Shown: in pieces, positions 8,494-18,093 of the stretch
How the letters are laid out: each line of letters begins with the position of its first letter
Numbering within the stretch: position 1 is the stretch's first letter
NCBI RefSeq assembly: GCF_000620665.1
Contig: NZ_KK211162.1
Span: 310,001 to 374,000, forward strand
Direction of reading: 5' to 3'
Source of the DNA: Sphingomonas sp. URHD0057
Lineage (GTDB): Bacteria > Pseudomonadota > Alphaproteobacteria > Sphingomonadales > Sphingomonadaceae
Length of the DNA stretch: 64,000 nucleotides
Translations under genes and position numbers: made by a program
Notes under the pieces: generated by a model
The model's input: only the letters and a program-made list of their open reading frames with translations
Database searches by the model: none
Told to the model about the DNA's origin: nothing

Positions 8494-10515
8494 TTACGGG
8501 ACGTTCTCGGTCAAAAGGTCGTAGGTCGCGACCAGCTCGTCCTTTTGGTTGAAGACCTCGACTGCCCAGCGGACGACGCCGGTGTCCTCACTCTTCAGCG
8601 ACTTCGCCCGGACGGTCAGCTCGACCCGCATTGAATCTCCGGGATAGAGCGGGGTCAGGAACCGCAGATTCTCGAGCCCGGTATTGGCCAGCACGGGCCC
8701 CGGATCGGGGTCGACGAACAAGCCGGCGGCGAAGCTCAAGATCAGATAGCCGTGGGCCACGCGCCCTTCGAAGATCGGCGAGGCCTTCGCGGCTTCATCG
8801 TCCATGTGGGCGTAGAATTTGTCGCCGGTAAACTCGGCGAAATGCTCGATGTCGGCGAGGGTCACGGTACGACTGCCGGTGTTCCACGTGTCGTCGATGT
8901 TGAGCTCGCTCATCCTCCGGCGGAATGGGTGAACGTCGATCACATGCTTGGGCGCGCCGGGCACGTATTGCTCGGTGATCGCGGCGATCATCGCCGGCGT
9001 GGATTGGAGGGCGGTGCGCTGCATGTAGTGCTTGACCCCGCGCACCCCGCCCATTTCCTCGGATCCGCCGGCACGTCCGGGACCGCCGTGCACAAGCACC
9101 GGAAGAGGCGAACCGTGGCCGGTGGATTCGGCGGCATTGTCGCGGTTCAGCACCAGCATTCGCCCGTGATAGGCGGCCGCGCCCTGGACGAAGGTGCGCG
9201 CGGCGTCGGGTGAGTGAGTGAACAGTGACAACACCAGGCTGCCTTTGCCGCGGTTGGCAAGGGCGATGGCGTCCCCAATGTCCTTGTAGGGCATGATCGT
9301 CGAGACCGGGCCGAACGGCTCGCAGTCGTGGACCGCGGCGGTGGCCCAGGGATCGTCGGTTCGCAACAATACTGGCGGCAGGAAGGCGCCCCCCGGAATC
9401 GGTGGCTCGGCATCGGGATTCCCGGCGACGATGCGCGCGCCGGCAGCCTCCAGCTCGGCGATCTTCTCACGCACGTCGTCGCGCTGGCTGACGCTGACGA
9501 GCGCGCCCATCCGCGTATCCTCGGCGCGCGGGTCGCCGACCTTGGTCTTGGCGAGTCGCTCGGCGAGCGCTTGCTCGACCGCGTCGAGATATTCGGCCGG
9601 AGCCATGGCGCGGCGGATCGCGGTGCACTTCTGCCCGGCCTTGACCGTCATCTCGGTCGCGACTTCCTTGATGAACTGGTCGAACTCGGGCGTGCCCGGC
9701 GCGGCGTCCGGGCCGAGCAGCGAAGCGTTGAGGCTGTCCTGCTCGGCGACAAAGCGGACCGATTCACGAACCACCGCCGGGTGGGTGCGAAGCTTAAGCG
9801 CAGTCGAGGCGGAGCCGGTGAAACTGACCATGTCCTGCCCGGTGAAATGGTCGAATAGGTCGCCGACCCCGCCGACGATCAACTGGATCGCGCCCGGCGG
9901 CAGAATGTTTGCCGCAATCATGATCTTGAAGGCGGCTTCGGCAACATAAGCGGTGGCCGACGCTGGCTTCACGATCGCGGGGACGGCGGCGAGCAGAGTC
10001 GGGGCGAGCTTCTCCAGCATCCCCCACACGGGGAAGTTGAAAGCGTTGATATGCACCGCCGCCCCCTGAAGCGGGGTGTAGATGTGCTGGCCCACGAAGG
10101 TGCCCTGCTTCGACAGGCCTTCGAGCTGGCCGTCGAGCAGGACATGGGCGTCGGGCAACTCGCGCCGGCCCTTTGACGAAAAAGAGAATAGCGTGCCGGC
10201 GCCGCCCTCGATGTCTATCCAGCCGTCCTTGCGGGTCGCGCCGGTTAGGTAATTGAGCTCGTACAACTCTTCCTTGCGGGCAATGATCGCCTGGCCGAGC
10301 GCCTTGATCATGCGCGCGCGGTCGTGGAAGGTCAGCTTTCTTAGCGCTGGACCGCCGACTTCGCGGGCGTGACGGAGCATGCCGCCGAAATCGAGCCCAT
10401 TCGAGCCGGTCATCGCGACCGGCGCGCCGTCGATCGCGCTTGCGATCTCGGCGAGCGTGCCGTCGCCGGCGACCCAGCGGTCGCGTTCGTAATTCAGCAG
10501 TTGGGCGGTTTTCAT
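8494..10515 (-). CDS. paaZ: Phenylacetate degradation bifunctional protein PaaZ (oxepin-CoA hydrolase / semialdehyde dehydrogenase)
   Basis: 673 residues in two domains, the full PaaZ length. Residues ~1-520 form an aldehyde dehydrogenase with the catalytic Cys in GQKCTAIRR (Cys297) and Glu in FVAEQDSLN. Residues ~530-673 form an MaoC-type hydratase with the [11 protein letters not shown] pattern. PaaZ opens the oxepin-CoA ring and oxidises the resulting semialdehyde to 3-oxo-5,6-dehydrosuberyl-CoA. It lies on the opposite strand from paaABCE. A CATTGCGAG-type palindromic repeat lies 8 bases upstream of its start, so the promoter is probably beyond the repeat or within it. Confidence 0.95.
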   Translation of the reverse strand: MKTAQLLNYERDRWVAGDGTLAEIASAIDGAPVAMTGSNGLDFGGMLRHAREVGGPALRKLTFHDRARMIKALGQAIIARKEELYELNYLTGATRKDGWIDIEGGAGTLFSFSSKGRRELPDAHVLLDGQLEGLSKQGTFVGQHIYTPLQGAAVHINAFNFPVWGMLEKLAPTLLAAVPAIVKPASATAYVAEAAFKIMIAANILPPGAIQLIVGGVGDLFDHFTGQDMVSFTGSASTALKLRTHPAVVRESVRFVAEQDSLNASLLGPDAAPGTPEFDQFIKEVATEMTVKAGQKCTAIRRAMAPAEYLDAVEQALAERLAKTKVGDPRAEDTRMGALVSVSQRDDVREKIAELEAAGARIVAGNPDAEPPIPGGAFLPPVLLRTDDPWATAAVHDCEPFGPVSTIMPYKDIGDAIALANRGKGSLVLSLFTHSPDAARTFVQGAAAYHGRMLVLNRDNAAESTGHGSPLPVLVHGGPGRAGGSEEMGGVRGVKHYMQRTALQSTPAMIAAITEQYVPGAPKHVIDVHPFRRRMSELNIDDTWNTGSRTVTLADIEHFAEFTGDKFYAHMDDEAAKASPIFEGRVAHGYLILSFAAGLFVDPDPGPVLANTGLENLRFLTPLYPGDSMRVELTVRAKSLKSEDTGVVRWAVEVFNQKDELVATYDLLTENVP

Positions 10516-10522
10516 CGTGATC

Positions 10523-10588
10523 CGTCATTGCGAGTGCAGCGAAGCAATCCAGCTGGATTGCCGCGTCGCTACGCTCCTCGCAATGACG
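10523..10588 (-). repeat. CATTGCGAG-type palindromic repeat, copy A
   Basis: 66 bases bounded by CGTCATTGCGAG and its exact reverse complement CTCGCAATGACG, with the inner pair GCAATCCAG / CTGGATTGC. Copies B (14679-14754) and C (58962-59035) share ends and inner sequence; copy A is in the opposite orientation. It lies between paaZ and the DUF3309 gene. Confidence 0.85.
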
Positions 10589-10602
10589 GGTCGAGGGTTA
10601 TG

Positions 10603-10758
10603 TCAGAGCCTGCCCATCAGCAGTAGGATCACGATCACGATCAGGATGACGCCGAGAATGCCCGACGGGCCATAGCCCCAATTGGCACTGTGGCCCCAGC
10701 GCGGCAGTGCGCCGACCAGCATCAGGATCAACAAGATGACGAGAATGGTCCAGAGCAC
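10603..10758 (-). CDS. DUF3309 family small membrane protein
   Basis: 51 residues starting at a GTG (10758) behind a perfect AGGAGG at 10764-10769. Two hydrophobic segments (WTILVILLILMLVGALP and GILGVILIVIVILLLMG) flank a short conserved loop with the pattern W-x-H-S-x-x-W-G-Y-G-P-S-G. This layout matches the DUF3309 family; function unknown. The gene is divergent from the dehydratase at 10849 and has an EcfG-like promoter match upstream, so it may be stress induced. Confidence 0.78.
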   Translation of the reverse strand: MLWTILVILLILMLVGALPRWGHSANWGYGPSGILGVILIVIVILLLMGRL

Positions 10759-10791
10759 GATGTCCTCCTTCTGTCGCTATTCGCGACGCGT

Positions 10792-10816
10792 AACGAACGG
10801 TTGCTCGGAGGGTTGC
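10792..10816 (-). promoter_or_regulatory. Candidate EcfG-type promoter of the DUF3309 gene
   Basis: On the minus strand GCAAC, 16 bases, then CGTT, one mismatch from GGAAC-N16/17-CGTT. It would start transcription about 25-30 bases before the GTG at 10758, consistent with a short leader carrying the AGGAGG site. Confidence 0.35.
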
Positions 10817-10848
10817 AGCGCCGCTGCCGCCGCGCCATCACGCCGTCG

Positions 10849-11811
10849 ATGGTCGATCCGGTCCGCCCAATCTCACTCGCCGAGATCGAGGAAGCGCGCG
10901 GCCGCGTCGCCGGCACGGTCCTGCGCACGCCGCTGGTCAGGCTCGACGCCGGCGCCGGCGCGCCCGAGATTTATTTGAAGCTCGAAAACCTGCAGCCGAC
11001 CAATGCCTACAAGATTCGCGGCGCGACCAATGCGGTCGCCTGCCTGTCGGACGAACAGCGCGCACGGGGCGTGTGGACGATCAGCGCAGGCAATGCAGGC
11101 CAGGGCGTTGCCTATGCCGCGCGGGCCCGCGGCGTGCCCTGCTCCATCGTGGCGATCGAGACGGCGCCGCAGACCAAGCTCGACCGGATGCGCGCGCTCG
11201 GCGCAACCATCGTCCCCGTCTCCTACACCGAAGCCTGGAAGGCCGCGGAGGCCCATGCCTTCGAGGGGATGGCGGGCACCTTCATTCATCCGTTCGACAA
11301 TCACGATTTCATCGCCGGGCACGGCACCATGGGCCTGGAAATCGTCGAGGACTTGCCTGACGTGCGGACGGTCATTTGCGCGATCGGCGGCGGCGGGCTG
11401 ATCACGGGTGTCGGTAGCGCGGTGAAGGCTGTGCGGCCGGGAGTTGATGTGATTGGCGCCGAGCCCGAGACCGCTGCGCCTTACGCTTATTCTCTCGCGG
11501 CGGGCGCGCCCTCGAAGTTCCCGGACTGGCAGGCGTCGTTCGTCGACGGCGCCGGCGGCCAAAGCGTCACGGAACGGATGTGGCAACGGATGCGGCCGCT
11601 CGTCGACCGATCGATCGTCGTCACCCTCGACGAAACGCGCCGGTCGATGCGCCTGATCGCCGACAAAGCGCGCGCGATTGCCGAAGGTGCCGGCGCCCTC
11701 AGTCTCGCCGCGGCGCTTTCAGGAAAAGCGGGTGACGGTCCGATCGTCTGTGTCGTCTCGGGCGGCAACATCGACCTCAAAAAGTTCGCCGAGCTCGTTA
11801 CTGCCCCGTGA
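10849..11811 (+). CDS. PLP-dependent threonine/serine dehydratase
   Basis: 320 residues, a single catalytic domain without the C-terminal ACT regulatory domain of biosynthetic IlvA. The PLP lysine is in NAYKIRGA (Lys55), the phosphate-binding glycine loop is in AIGGGGLITG, and the C terminus has VSGGNID. It therefore fits the catabolic TdcB-like branch, giving 2-oxobutyrate or pyruvate plus ammonia; related serine racemases cannot be excluded. The ATG at 10849 is chosen because homologous sequence begins there. Its stop overlaps the 3' end of the convergent paaG by 14 bases. Confidence 0.85.
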   Translation: MVDPVRPISLAEIEEARGRVAGTVLRTPLVRLDAGAGAPEIYLKLENLQPTNAYKIRGATNAVACLSDEQRARGVWTISAGNAGQGVAYAARARGVPCSIVAIETAPQTKLDRMRALGATIVPVSYTEAWKAAEAHAFEGMAGTFIHPFDNHDFIAGHGTMGLEIVEDLPDVRTVICAIGGGGLITGVGSAVKAVRPGVDVIGAEPETAAPYAYSLAAGAPSKFPDWQASFVDGAGGQSVTERMWQRMRPLVDRSIVVTLDETRRSMRLIADKARAIAEGAGALSLAAALSGKAGDGPIVCVVSGGNIDLKKFAELVTAP

Positions 11812-12577
11812 AGTTGGCCTGGCGCTTCTCGAGGAAGGCCGCGACCCCCTCGCGATAATCGTCGGTGAAGCCGAGGCGCCGCATTGCTCCGGCCTGCCGT
11901 TCCAGTTCCTCATCGAGGCTGTACTGCCACGACGAGCGGATCATTTCCTTGATCGCCGCCAGACCGAGCGGCGGCAGCGAAGCGAGCTTGGCGGCCGTCG
12001 CGTCGACCTCGGCGTCGAGCGCCTCGTCGTCGACGGCCTTCCAGATCATGCCCCATTGCGCGGCCTTCTCTGCCGGCAACGGCTCGCCGGTCAGTGCGAG
12101 ACCCATCGCCCGCGCCTGTCCGACGAGGCGCGGCAAGTGCCAAGTCCCGCCGCTGTCCGGGATCAGGCCGATTGCCGAGAAGCTCTGGATGAACTTTGCC
12201 GATTTGGCCGCGATGACGATGTCACAGGCCATGGCGATATTCGCGCCGGCGCCGGCCGCGACGCCGTTGACCCGCGCGATCACCGGTTGCGGCAGCGAGG
12301 TCAGGCTCCGGATCAGCGGATTCCAATACTTCTGCACCGTTTCGCCCAGATCGACCGCTTCTCCCGGCGCAACCGCGCGGTCGTTCAAGTCCTGGCCGGC
12401 GCAAAAGCCGCGGCCGGCGCCGGTCAGCACGACGACCCGCGCTTCGCCGAGGCTGCCCAGCGCGTCGCGCAATTCGTCGTGCATCTGCGCGGTGAAGCTG
12501 TTGAGCCGGTCGGGACGGTTGAGCGTGATGCGGGCGATCGGACCGTCCGCCTTGAAGTCGATGGTCTCGTAAGCCAT
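11798..12577 (-). CDS. paaG: PaaG, 1,2-epoxyphenylacetyl-CoA isomerase (crotonase family)
   Basis: 259 residues of the crotonase fold. The oxyanion-hole segments GFCAGQDL and GVAAGAGANIAMACD are present, and GLIPDSGGTWHLPRLVG, with the catalytic Asp, is characteristic of PaaG. The enzyme isomerises the ring epoxide made by PaaABCE to oxepin-CoA, the PaaZ substrate. It is divergent from paaI, with 26 bases between their starts. Confidence 0.92.
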   Translation of the reverse strand: MAYETIDFKADGPIARITLNRPDRLNSFTAQMHDELRDALGSLGEARVVVLTGAGRGFCAGQDLNDRAVAPGEAVDLGETVQKYWNPLIRSLTSLPQPVIARVNGVAAGAGANIAMACDIVIAAKSAKFIQSFSAIGLIPDSGGTWHLPRLVGQARAMGLALTGEPLPAEKAAQWGMIWKAVDDEALDAEVDATAAKLASLPPLGLAAIKEMIRSSWQYSLDEELERQAGAMRRLGFTDDYREGVAAFLEKRQANFTGQ

Positions 12578-12603
12578 GCCTGCGGCCTAGCGAAGGAGAG
12601 GGC

Positions 12604-13026
12604 GTGGACGCAAACGAACTTGCGAACCGGGTCGCGCACGAGATGCTGGCCGGCGAGGGCACCGGACCGTCCTGGGGCATCAAGATCGAGGAAGCGCGCG
12701 AGGGCTATGCCCGCCTGTCGATGACGGTTCGCGCCGACATGCTGAACAGCCACAAGATTGCCCATGGCGGGATGATCTTCGCGCTTGCCGACACCGCTTT
12801 CGCCTACATCTGCAACGGGGCAAACCACGCCAGCGTCGCGGCGCAGGCGTCGATGGTCTTCCTCGACAAGGTGAGCGAAGGCGAAACGTTGATCGCCGAG
12901 GGCGAGCAGGTCGCACGCGAGGGCAGAGCGGGCGTTACCCGCGTAGCGGTGCGGACCGCGGACGGCCGCGCGGTTGCCGAGTTTACCGGCTATTCACGCA
13001 CCATCGGCGGAGCGGTGATCAGCTGA
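12604..13026 (+). CDS. paaI: PaaI, hydroxyphenylacetyl-CoA thioesterase (hotdog fold)
   Basis: 140 residues, a single hotdog domain with the motif LNSHKIAHGGMIFALADTAF (His, Gly, Asp). PaaI releases CoA from dead-end or toxic ring-hydroxylated intermediates, protecting the pathway. The start is a GTG at 12604 after GGAGAG. Its end overlaps the convergent hdeD-like gene by 8 bases. Confidence 0.92.
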   Translation: MDANELANRVAHEMLAGEGTGPSWGIKIEEAREGYARLSMTVRADMLNSHKIAHGGMIFALADTAFAYICNGANHASVAAQASMVFLDKVSEGETLIAEGEQVAREGRAGVTRVAVRTADGRAVAEFTGYSRTIGGAVIS

Positions 13027-13615
13027 CGGGCTTCGCGATCCTCTTGAGGCTGAACGCCTGCGCCACCAGGACAAGTCCAGCGGCGAAGGCATAAATCGCG
13101 ATCAGCCAAGCCGCCGACAGAATCGTCGCGACAGGATTGGGGATCACCAGCACGAGGATCGCCATCCCAAGCAACAGCGAGAAGGCGCCGGCCAGGCCGA
13201 GAAGCCATTCGCCCTGGATTGCCTTGCGCAGGCGAATCGCCGCGGAGATTTCGAAGATTCCGGCGATCACCGACCAAACCGCCACCATGACCACCGTCAG
13301 GAACGCATAAGTGACCGTCGCCAGCATCGGCAACAGCACGAAGATCACGCCGACCAGGATCCCGGTGATCCCGCGAAAGACCATTGCCCCCCAGCGCTCG
13401 CCGCTCCTGGCGCTGCGCGTCCCGGCGACCAGCGAGGCAATGCCGTCGACAAAGGCGTAGGCCGCGAACAACAAGGTGAAGGCGAATATGGCGCTGAGCG
13501 GAAACATGATCGCCGCAACGCCGAGCGCCAACGCGAGTATGCCGCGCAGCAGAACCCAGCCCCAGGCGTGGGCTGCGAGTGATGAGAAACCGGTGCGTAT
13601 AGAGTCGTCAGCCAT
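13019..13615 (-). CDS. HdeD/DUF308 family membrane protein
   Basis: 198 residues with about six membrane helices in three similar pairs (for example [21 protein letters not shown] and [14 protein letters not shown]), the DUF308/HdeD pattern. HdeD is linked to acid resistance at high cell density in E. coli; the role here is unknown. A GGAGGACAGG ribosome site precedes the ATG. It lies between paaI and paaA but on the opposite strand, so it is not part of a phenylacetate operon. Confidence 0.88.
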   Translation of the reverse strand: MADDSIRTGFSSLAAHAWGWVLLRGILALALGVAAIMFPLSAIFAFTLLFAAYAFVDGIASLVAGTRSARSGERWGAMVFRGITGILVGVIFVLLPMLATVTYAFLTVVMVAVWSVIAGIFEISAAIRLRKAIQGEWLLGLAGAFSLLLGMAILVLVIPNPVATILSAAWLIAIYAFAAGLVLVAQAFSLKRIAKPVS

Positions 13616-13693
13616 CCTGTCCTCCTGTTCTTCGGGAACTCGCCTCGGCGGCGCTCATTTGAACCGCGGCGCGGCAAACGCTACATCGGCGCC

Positions 13694-14674
13694 ATGTACA
13701 CGACCGAGCTTCAGAAGACCGCGAAAATCGAGAACCTCGAGGATCCCCAGCTCCTCGAAGCGTTCGAGGCAAGAGTGGCCGCGGATGACTTCATCGAGCC
13801 CAAGGACTGGATGCCCGAGGCTTATCGCCGCACGCTGACGCGGCAGATCAGCCAGCACGCGCACAGCGAGATCGTTGGCATGCTGCCCGAGGGCAATTGG
13901 ATCACGCGCGCCCCGTCATTGCGGCGCAAGGCGATCCTGCTCGCCAAGGTGCAGGACGAGGCTGGGCACGGGCTCTACCTGTATTGCGCAGCGGAGACGC
14001 TCGGCACCAGCCGCGAGCAGATGGTCGCGGCGCTTCACTCGGGCAAAGCCAAATACTCGACCATCTTCAATTATCCGACGCTGACTTGGGCGGACATCGG
14101 CGCGATCGGCTGGCTGGTCGATGGCGCCGCGATCATGAATCAGGTGCCGCTGCAGCGCACCAGCTATGGGCCCTACGCCCGAGCGATGGTTCGCGTGTGC
14201 AAGGAAGAGAGCTTCCACCAGCGCCAGGGCTACGAGATCATGATCGCGATGGCGAACGGCACGGTCGAGCAGAAGCGGATGGCGCAGGATGCGCTCAACC
14301 GCTGGTGGTGGCCGAGCCTGATGATGTTCGGACCACCGGATGAAAATTCACCCAACACCGCGCAGTCGATGCGCTGGCGGATCAAGCGCGAGACCAATGA
14401 CGAGCTCCGCCAGAAGTTCGTCGACATCACCGTTCCGCAGGCGGACTTCCTCGGGCTCACCGTCCCGGACCCCGAGGTCAAGTGGAACGAGACGAAGGGC
14501 AGCTACGATTTCGGCGAGGTCGATTGGGAAGAATTCTACGCCGTGGTCCGCGGCGAAGGCCCGGTCGCCAAAGAACGCATGAAGGCGCGCCGCGAGGCGT
14601 GGGACAACGGCGCCTGGGTGCGCGAAGCGGCCGCCGCCCACGAAGCCAAGCGCCGCGCAAGGAAGGCGGCGTGA
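13694..14674 (+). CDS. paaA: Phenylacetyl-CoA epoxidase catalytic subunit PaaA
   Basis: 326 residues, the typical PaaA size. The diiron site is visible as two E-x-x-H motifs: DEAGH near residues 88-92 and EESFH near residue 165. It hydroxylates/epoxidises the ring of phenylacetyl-CoA using electrons delivered by PaaE. First gene of the run paaA-B-C-E. The gap to paaB holds a 76-base palindromic repeat rather than a tight junction, so coupling to paaB may be altered. Confidence 0.96.
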   Translation: MYTTELQKTAKIENLEDPQLLEAFEARVAADDFIEPKDWMPEAYRRTLTRQISQHAHSEIVGMLPEGNWITRAPSLRRKAILLAKVQDEAGHGLYLYCAAETLGTSREQMVAALHSGKAKYSTIFNYPTLTWADIGAIGWLVDGAAIMNQVPLQRTSYGPYARAMVRVCKEESFHQRQGYEIMIAMANGTVEQKRMAQDALNRWWWPSLMMFGPPDENSPNTAQSMRWRIKRETNDELRQKFVDITVPQADFLGLTVPDPEVKWNETKGSYDFGEVDWEEFYAVVRGEGPVAKERMKARREAWDNGAWVREAAAAHEAKRRARKAA

Positions 14675-14678
14675 CGAT

Positions 14679-14754
14679 CGTCATTGCGAGGAGCGAAGCG
14701 ACGCGGCAATCCATTGGCGCGAGGCTGGATTGCTTCGCTGCGCTCGCAATGACG
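14679..14754 (+). repeat. CATTGCGAG-type palindromic repeat, copy B
   Basis: 76 bases with ends CGTCATTGCGAG / CTCGCAATGACG and an inner pair GGCAATCCA / TGGATTGC. It occupies nearly all of the 89-base gap between paaA and paaB. In mRNA it would fold into a long stem, able to pause transcription or protect the upstream paaA message. Confidence 0.88.
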
Positions 14755-14763
14755 GAGGAGTAA

Positions 14764-15048
14764 GTGTCTGGCGACTGGCCGCTCTGGGAAGTGTTCGTCC
14801 GCTCTAAGGGCGGCTTGTCGCATCGCCATGTTGGCAGCGTTCATGCTCCTGACGCGGAGCTCGCGCTCGCCCATGCGCGCGACACCTACACGCGGCGGCA
14901 GGAAGGGGTGAGCCTATGGGTCGTGCCGTCGGCGGACATCGTCGCCTCGGATCCTGACCAGGCGGGCGAGCTGTTCGAGCCGGCGGAAAGCAAGATCTAC
15001 CGCCACCCGACCTTCTACGACATCCCCGACGAGGTGAAGCACATCTGA
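14764..15048 (+). CDS. paaB: Phenylacetyl-CoA epoxidase subunit PaaB
   Basis: 94 residues starting at GTG. It has the PaaB pattern WPLWEVFVRSKGGLSHRHVGS and SLWVVPSADIVAS. PaaB bridges PaaAC heterodimers in the epoxidase complex. The ribosome site (GGAGGAG) lies at the end of the palindromic repeat that precedes the gene. Its stop overlaps the paaC start by one base. Confidence 0.94.
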   Translation: MSGDWPLWEVFVRSKGGLSHRHVGSVHAPDAELALAHARDTYTRRQEGVSLWVVPSADIVASDPDQAGELFEPAESKIYRHPTFYDIPDEVKHI

Positions 15049-15791
15049 TGGCGACGGTCGCTGTTGATCCTCGCCACGATTACCTCCTGCGCCTCGGCGA
15101 CGACGCGCTGGTGCTCGGGCAGCGCCTGGGCGAGTGGTGCGGGCACGGGCCGGTGCTCGAGGTCGACATCAGCCTTGCCAATCTCGCGCTCGACCAGGTC
15201 GGCCAGGCAACGTTGCTGCTCGGGGAGGCGGGGGACGGAGACAAGCTCGCCTTCCATCGCGATGTGCTCGATTTCAAAAATTGCCTGCTGGTCGAGCAGC
15301 CCAACGGCGACTTCGCCCAGACCATCGCCCGGCACCTGCTCTATACGACGTGGCAACACATGCTGTTGGGGCGGCTGACGCAGTCGAGCGACCGGTTCCT
15401 GAGCGAGTTCGCGCACAAGGCCGTGAAAGAGGTCGCCTATCATCGCGAGCTGGCGTCCGAATGGGCGATCCGTCTCGGCGACGGCACCGATGAGAGCACG
15501 CGCCGCATGACCGAAGGCCTCGACTGGTGCTGGCGCTTCATCCCAGAGTTGTTCGAAGTTGACGAAGCCTTGCAGGCCGCGATCGATGGCGGGATCGCGC
15601 CCGACCCGCGCGAATTCGAGGGTGACTATCGTTCTGCCATCGCCGCCGTGCTCGCCGATGCGCAACTCGATGCACCTGCGGATCAACGTCCAATCCTCGG
15701 CGGACGGCGCGGTCACCACAGCGAGCATCTCGGCCATTTGTTGGCGGTGATGCAGTTCCTGCCCCGCACCTACCCCGACGCGACCTGGTAG
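15048..15791 (+). CDS. paaC: Phenylacetyl-CoA epoxidase structural subunit PaaC
   Basis: 247 residues of the ferritin-like fold. It shares paralogous ancestry with PaaA but has the PaaC features LRLGDDALVLGQRLGEWCGHGP and the region EVAYHRELASEW. PaaC supports PaaA structurally. Normally paaD follows, but here paaE begins 8 bases after the stop. Confidence 0.94.
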   Translation: MATVAVDPRHDYLLRLGDDALVLGQRLGEWCGHGPVLEVDISLANLALDQVGQATLLLGEAGDGDKLAFHRDVLDFKNCLLVEQPNGDFAQTIARHLLYTTWQHMLLGRLTQSSDRFLSEFAHKAVKEVAYHRELASEWAIRLGDGTDESTRRMTEGLDWCWRFIPELFEVDEALQAAIDGGIAPDPREFEGDYRSAIAAVLADAQLDAPADQRPILGGRRGHHSEHLGHLLAVMQFLPRTYPDATW

Positions 15792-15798
15792 CGTCGAC

Positions 15799-16872
15799 TT
15801 GGCCGAGCATTTTCACGCGCTCAAGGTCGCGGAGATCGTGCCCGAAACTGCGGAAGCCAATTCCATCCGCTTCGCAATTCCGCCCGAGTTGCGCGGGCGC
15901 TTCACCTTCAAGGCGGGTCAGCATTTGACCCTGCGCGCGACGATCGACGGCGAGGAGGTGCGGCGCAATTATTCGCTGTGCACCGCGCCCGACGAGGCCG
16001 ACTGGATGGTGACGGTCAAAAGGATCGGCGGCGGGCTCTTCTCCAACTGGGTCGGCGACCAATTGAAGGCCGGCGACACCGTCGACGTCATGCCGCCGCA
16101 TGGGAGCTTCACGACTGACTTCAATGCAAAGGCGGGCCGGCACCTGGTCGGCGTCGCAGGCGGCTCCGGGATTACCCCCGTGATGTCGCTGATTAGGACC
16201 GTGCTGCGGACCGAGCCGGGCAGCAGCTTCACCTTGTTCTACGGCAACCGCGACAGCAGCTCGGTTATCTTCCTCGAGGCGCTGGCGGGCCTCAAGGACA
16301 AGCATCTCGGCCGGCTCGAAATCTACCATTTCCTCGACGCCGAGGAGCAGGACATCGACCTCTTCAACGGCATGCTCGACCGCGCGCGGCTCGAGGAGGC
16401 AATTCCGGCACTCGTCCCGGACGCGGCGGAGGTCGACGGCTGGTTCATCTGCGGGCCCGGGCCGATGATGGATGCGGCCGAAGGCGCGCTGCTCGATCGC
16501 AACATTCTCAAGGAACGGATCCACATCGAGCGGTTCACCGCCGATCGCCCCGCCGGCGCGGTCGCGCGCGAAATCGCCGAGCTGCAGACCAAGGCGGAAG
16601 GGGTCAGCGTCGCGGTGACGCTGGACGGTCGCACCCGTCGGGTCGCCTTCAGCCAGGGCAATATCCTCGACAGCGCCCGCGCCGCGGGCCTCCCCGCGCC
16701 GTTCGCCTGCAAGGCCGGCGTCTGCGCGACCTGCCGCGCGAAGGTCACCAAAGGCAAGGTCGAGATGGCCGCGCGCTACGGACTGACCGATGAGGAGGTC
16801 GCGGACGGTTATGTGCTGACCTGCCAGTCGGTTCCGCTCGGCGACGGCGTCGCAGTGGATTACGACGCCTGA
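15799..16872 (+). CDS. paaE: Phenylacetyl-CoA epoxidase reductase PaaE
   Basis: 357 residues. An N-terminal FAD domain (RRNYSLC, then GGGLFSNWV) and a NAD(P)H domain (GGSGITPVMS) lead to a C-terminal plant-type 2Fe-2S ferredoxin domain with Cys304, Cys309, Cys312 (CKAGVCATC) and Cys342. It passes electrons from NADPH to the PaaA diiron centre. The start is a TTG at 15799, 7 bases after the paaC stop; no paaD separates them. Confidence 0.94.
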   Translation: MAEHFHALKVAEIVPETAEANSIRFAIPPELRGRFTFKAGQHLTLRATIDGEEVRRNYSLCTAPDEADWMVTVKRIGGGLFSNWVGDQLKAGDTVDVMPPHGSFTTDFNAKAGRHLVGVAGGSGITPVMSLIRTVLRTEPGSSFTLFYGNRDSSSVIFLEALAGLKDKHLGRLEIYHFLDAEEQDIDLFNGMLDRARLEEAIPALVPDAAEVDGWFICGPGPMMDAAEGALLDRNILKERIHIERFTADRPAGAVAREIAELQTKAEGVSVAVTLDGRTRRVAFSQGNILDSARAAGLPAPFACKAGVCATCRAKVTKGKVEMAARYGLTDEEVADGYVLTCQSVPLGDGVAVDYDA

Positions 16873-16891
16873 CTTCGCTAATCGCGATTCC

Positions 16892-18091
16892 ATGCTGACC
16901 CGCACCGACGCCAGGGCGAGAAGCCTCGCCGATCTCGAGCCCGTTCCAGCTGACTCGCTCATCGCGCTGATCGGCATGGTCAATGCCGATCCCCGGCCGG
17001 ACAAGATCGACGTTGGGGTCGGAGTCTTCCGCGACGCCGCCGGCAACACGCCGATCCTGAAGGTGATGAAAGAGGCCGAGCAGCGGCTCGTCGATACCCA
17101 GGTGACCAAGGCCTATCTGGGGATTGCCGGCGACAAGCGTTTCGCCGAACTGCTGCGGCCGATCGTGCTCGGTGAGCATGCCGGGGATCAGCGCATTGCC
17201 GGGCTCCAGACGCCCGGCGGCTGCGGCGCATTGCGCCTCGGTTTCGAGCTGCTCGCGACCGCGAACCCGCAGGCGCGGGTTTTGCTTGGCATGCCCAGCT
17301 GGCCAAACCACGCGCCGATCATTCATGCCGTGCGGCTCGAAGCCGTCGAATATCCTTATTATGAGCGCGGGCAGGGCGCGATCCGCTTCGAGGACATGGT
17401 GGAGACGCTGCGGTCGGCCAAGCCCGGCGATATCGCCCTGCTCCACGGCTGCTGCCACAATCCGACCGGCGCCGACTTGAGCGAAGACCAGTGGCGCGAG
17501 GTGCGCGACGTCGTCGTCGACCGCGGCCTCATCCCGCTGATCGACATCGCCTACCAAGGTTTCGCCCGCGGACTCGAAGAGGACGCGTTCGGCGTCCGGC
17601 TGATGCTCTCGGCGTGCGACGAGGTCGTCATCGCACAGAGCTGCGACAAGAATTTCAGCTGCTATCGCGATCGTGTCGGGTCGCTGTGGGTCAAGACCGG
17701 TTCGGTCGAGGCGACGGTGACGGCGATGGGCCACGTCTTCCAGCACTCGCGCGAAATGTGGTCGATGCCGCCGGATCACGGCGCCGCTTGCGCGCACATC
17801 ATTCTCGAGGACCGCGGGCTTCACGCGCGCTGGCTGGTCGAGCTGGAAGGCATGCGCAACCGCATCAACTCGGTGCGGCAGCGGCTGGCGGCGGCGGACC
17901 CGCGCCTGGCCTTCATCGGGCGCCAGTTCGGAATGTTCTCCATGCTTCCGCTGAGCCCGGAGCAGGTGCTAAAGCTGCGCACCGACCATGCGATCTACAT
18001 GGCCGAAAGCGGGCGCTTCAACGTGGTCGGGATGAGCGACGGACAGATCGATCGATTTATCGCCGCCGTGGTCGAGGCGCTGGACGCCTGA
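16892..18091 (+). CDS. Aromatic amino acid aminotransferase (class I, TyrB/AspC type)
   Basis: 399 residues, full length for the TyrB/AspC family. Substrate and PLP motifs are present: KAYLGIAGD, TPGGCGALR, HGCCHNPTG, and the PLP lysine in SCDKNFSCYRDRVG (Lys253). Enzymes of this family transaminate phenylalanine, tyrosine or aspartate. It lies 19 bases after paaE and 2 bases before the E1 gene, so a role in feeding phenylalanine (as phenylpyruvate) into the phenylacetyl-CoA pathway is the best reading. Substrate range cannot be read from sequence alone. Confidence 0.88.
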   Translation: MLTRTDARARSLADLEPVPADSLIALIGMVNADPRPDKIDVGVGVFRDAAGNTPILKVMKEAEQRLVDTQVTKAYLGIAGDKRFAELLRPIVLGEHAGDQRIAGLQTPGGCGALRLGFELLATANPQARVLLGMPSWPNHAPIIHAVRLEAVEYPYYERGQGAIRFEDMVETLRSAKPGDIALLHGCCHNPTGADLSEDQWREVRDVVVDRGLIPLIDIAYQGFARGLEEDAFGVRLMLSACDEVVIAQSCDKNFSCYRDRVGSLWVKTGSVEATVTAMGHVFQHSREMWSMPPDHGAACAHIILEDRGLHARWLVELEGMRNRINSVRQRLAAADPRLAFIGRQFGMFSMLPLSPEQVLKLRTDHAIYMAESGRFNVVGMSDGQIDRFIAAVVEALDA

Positions 18092-18093
18092 CC

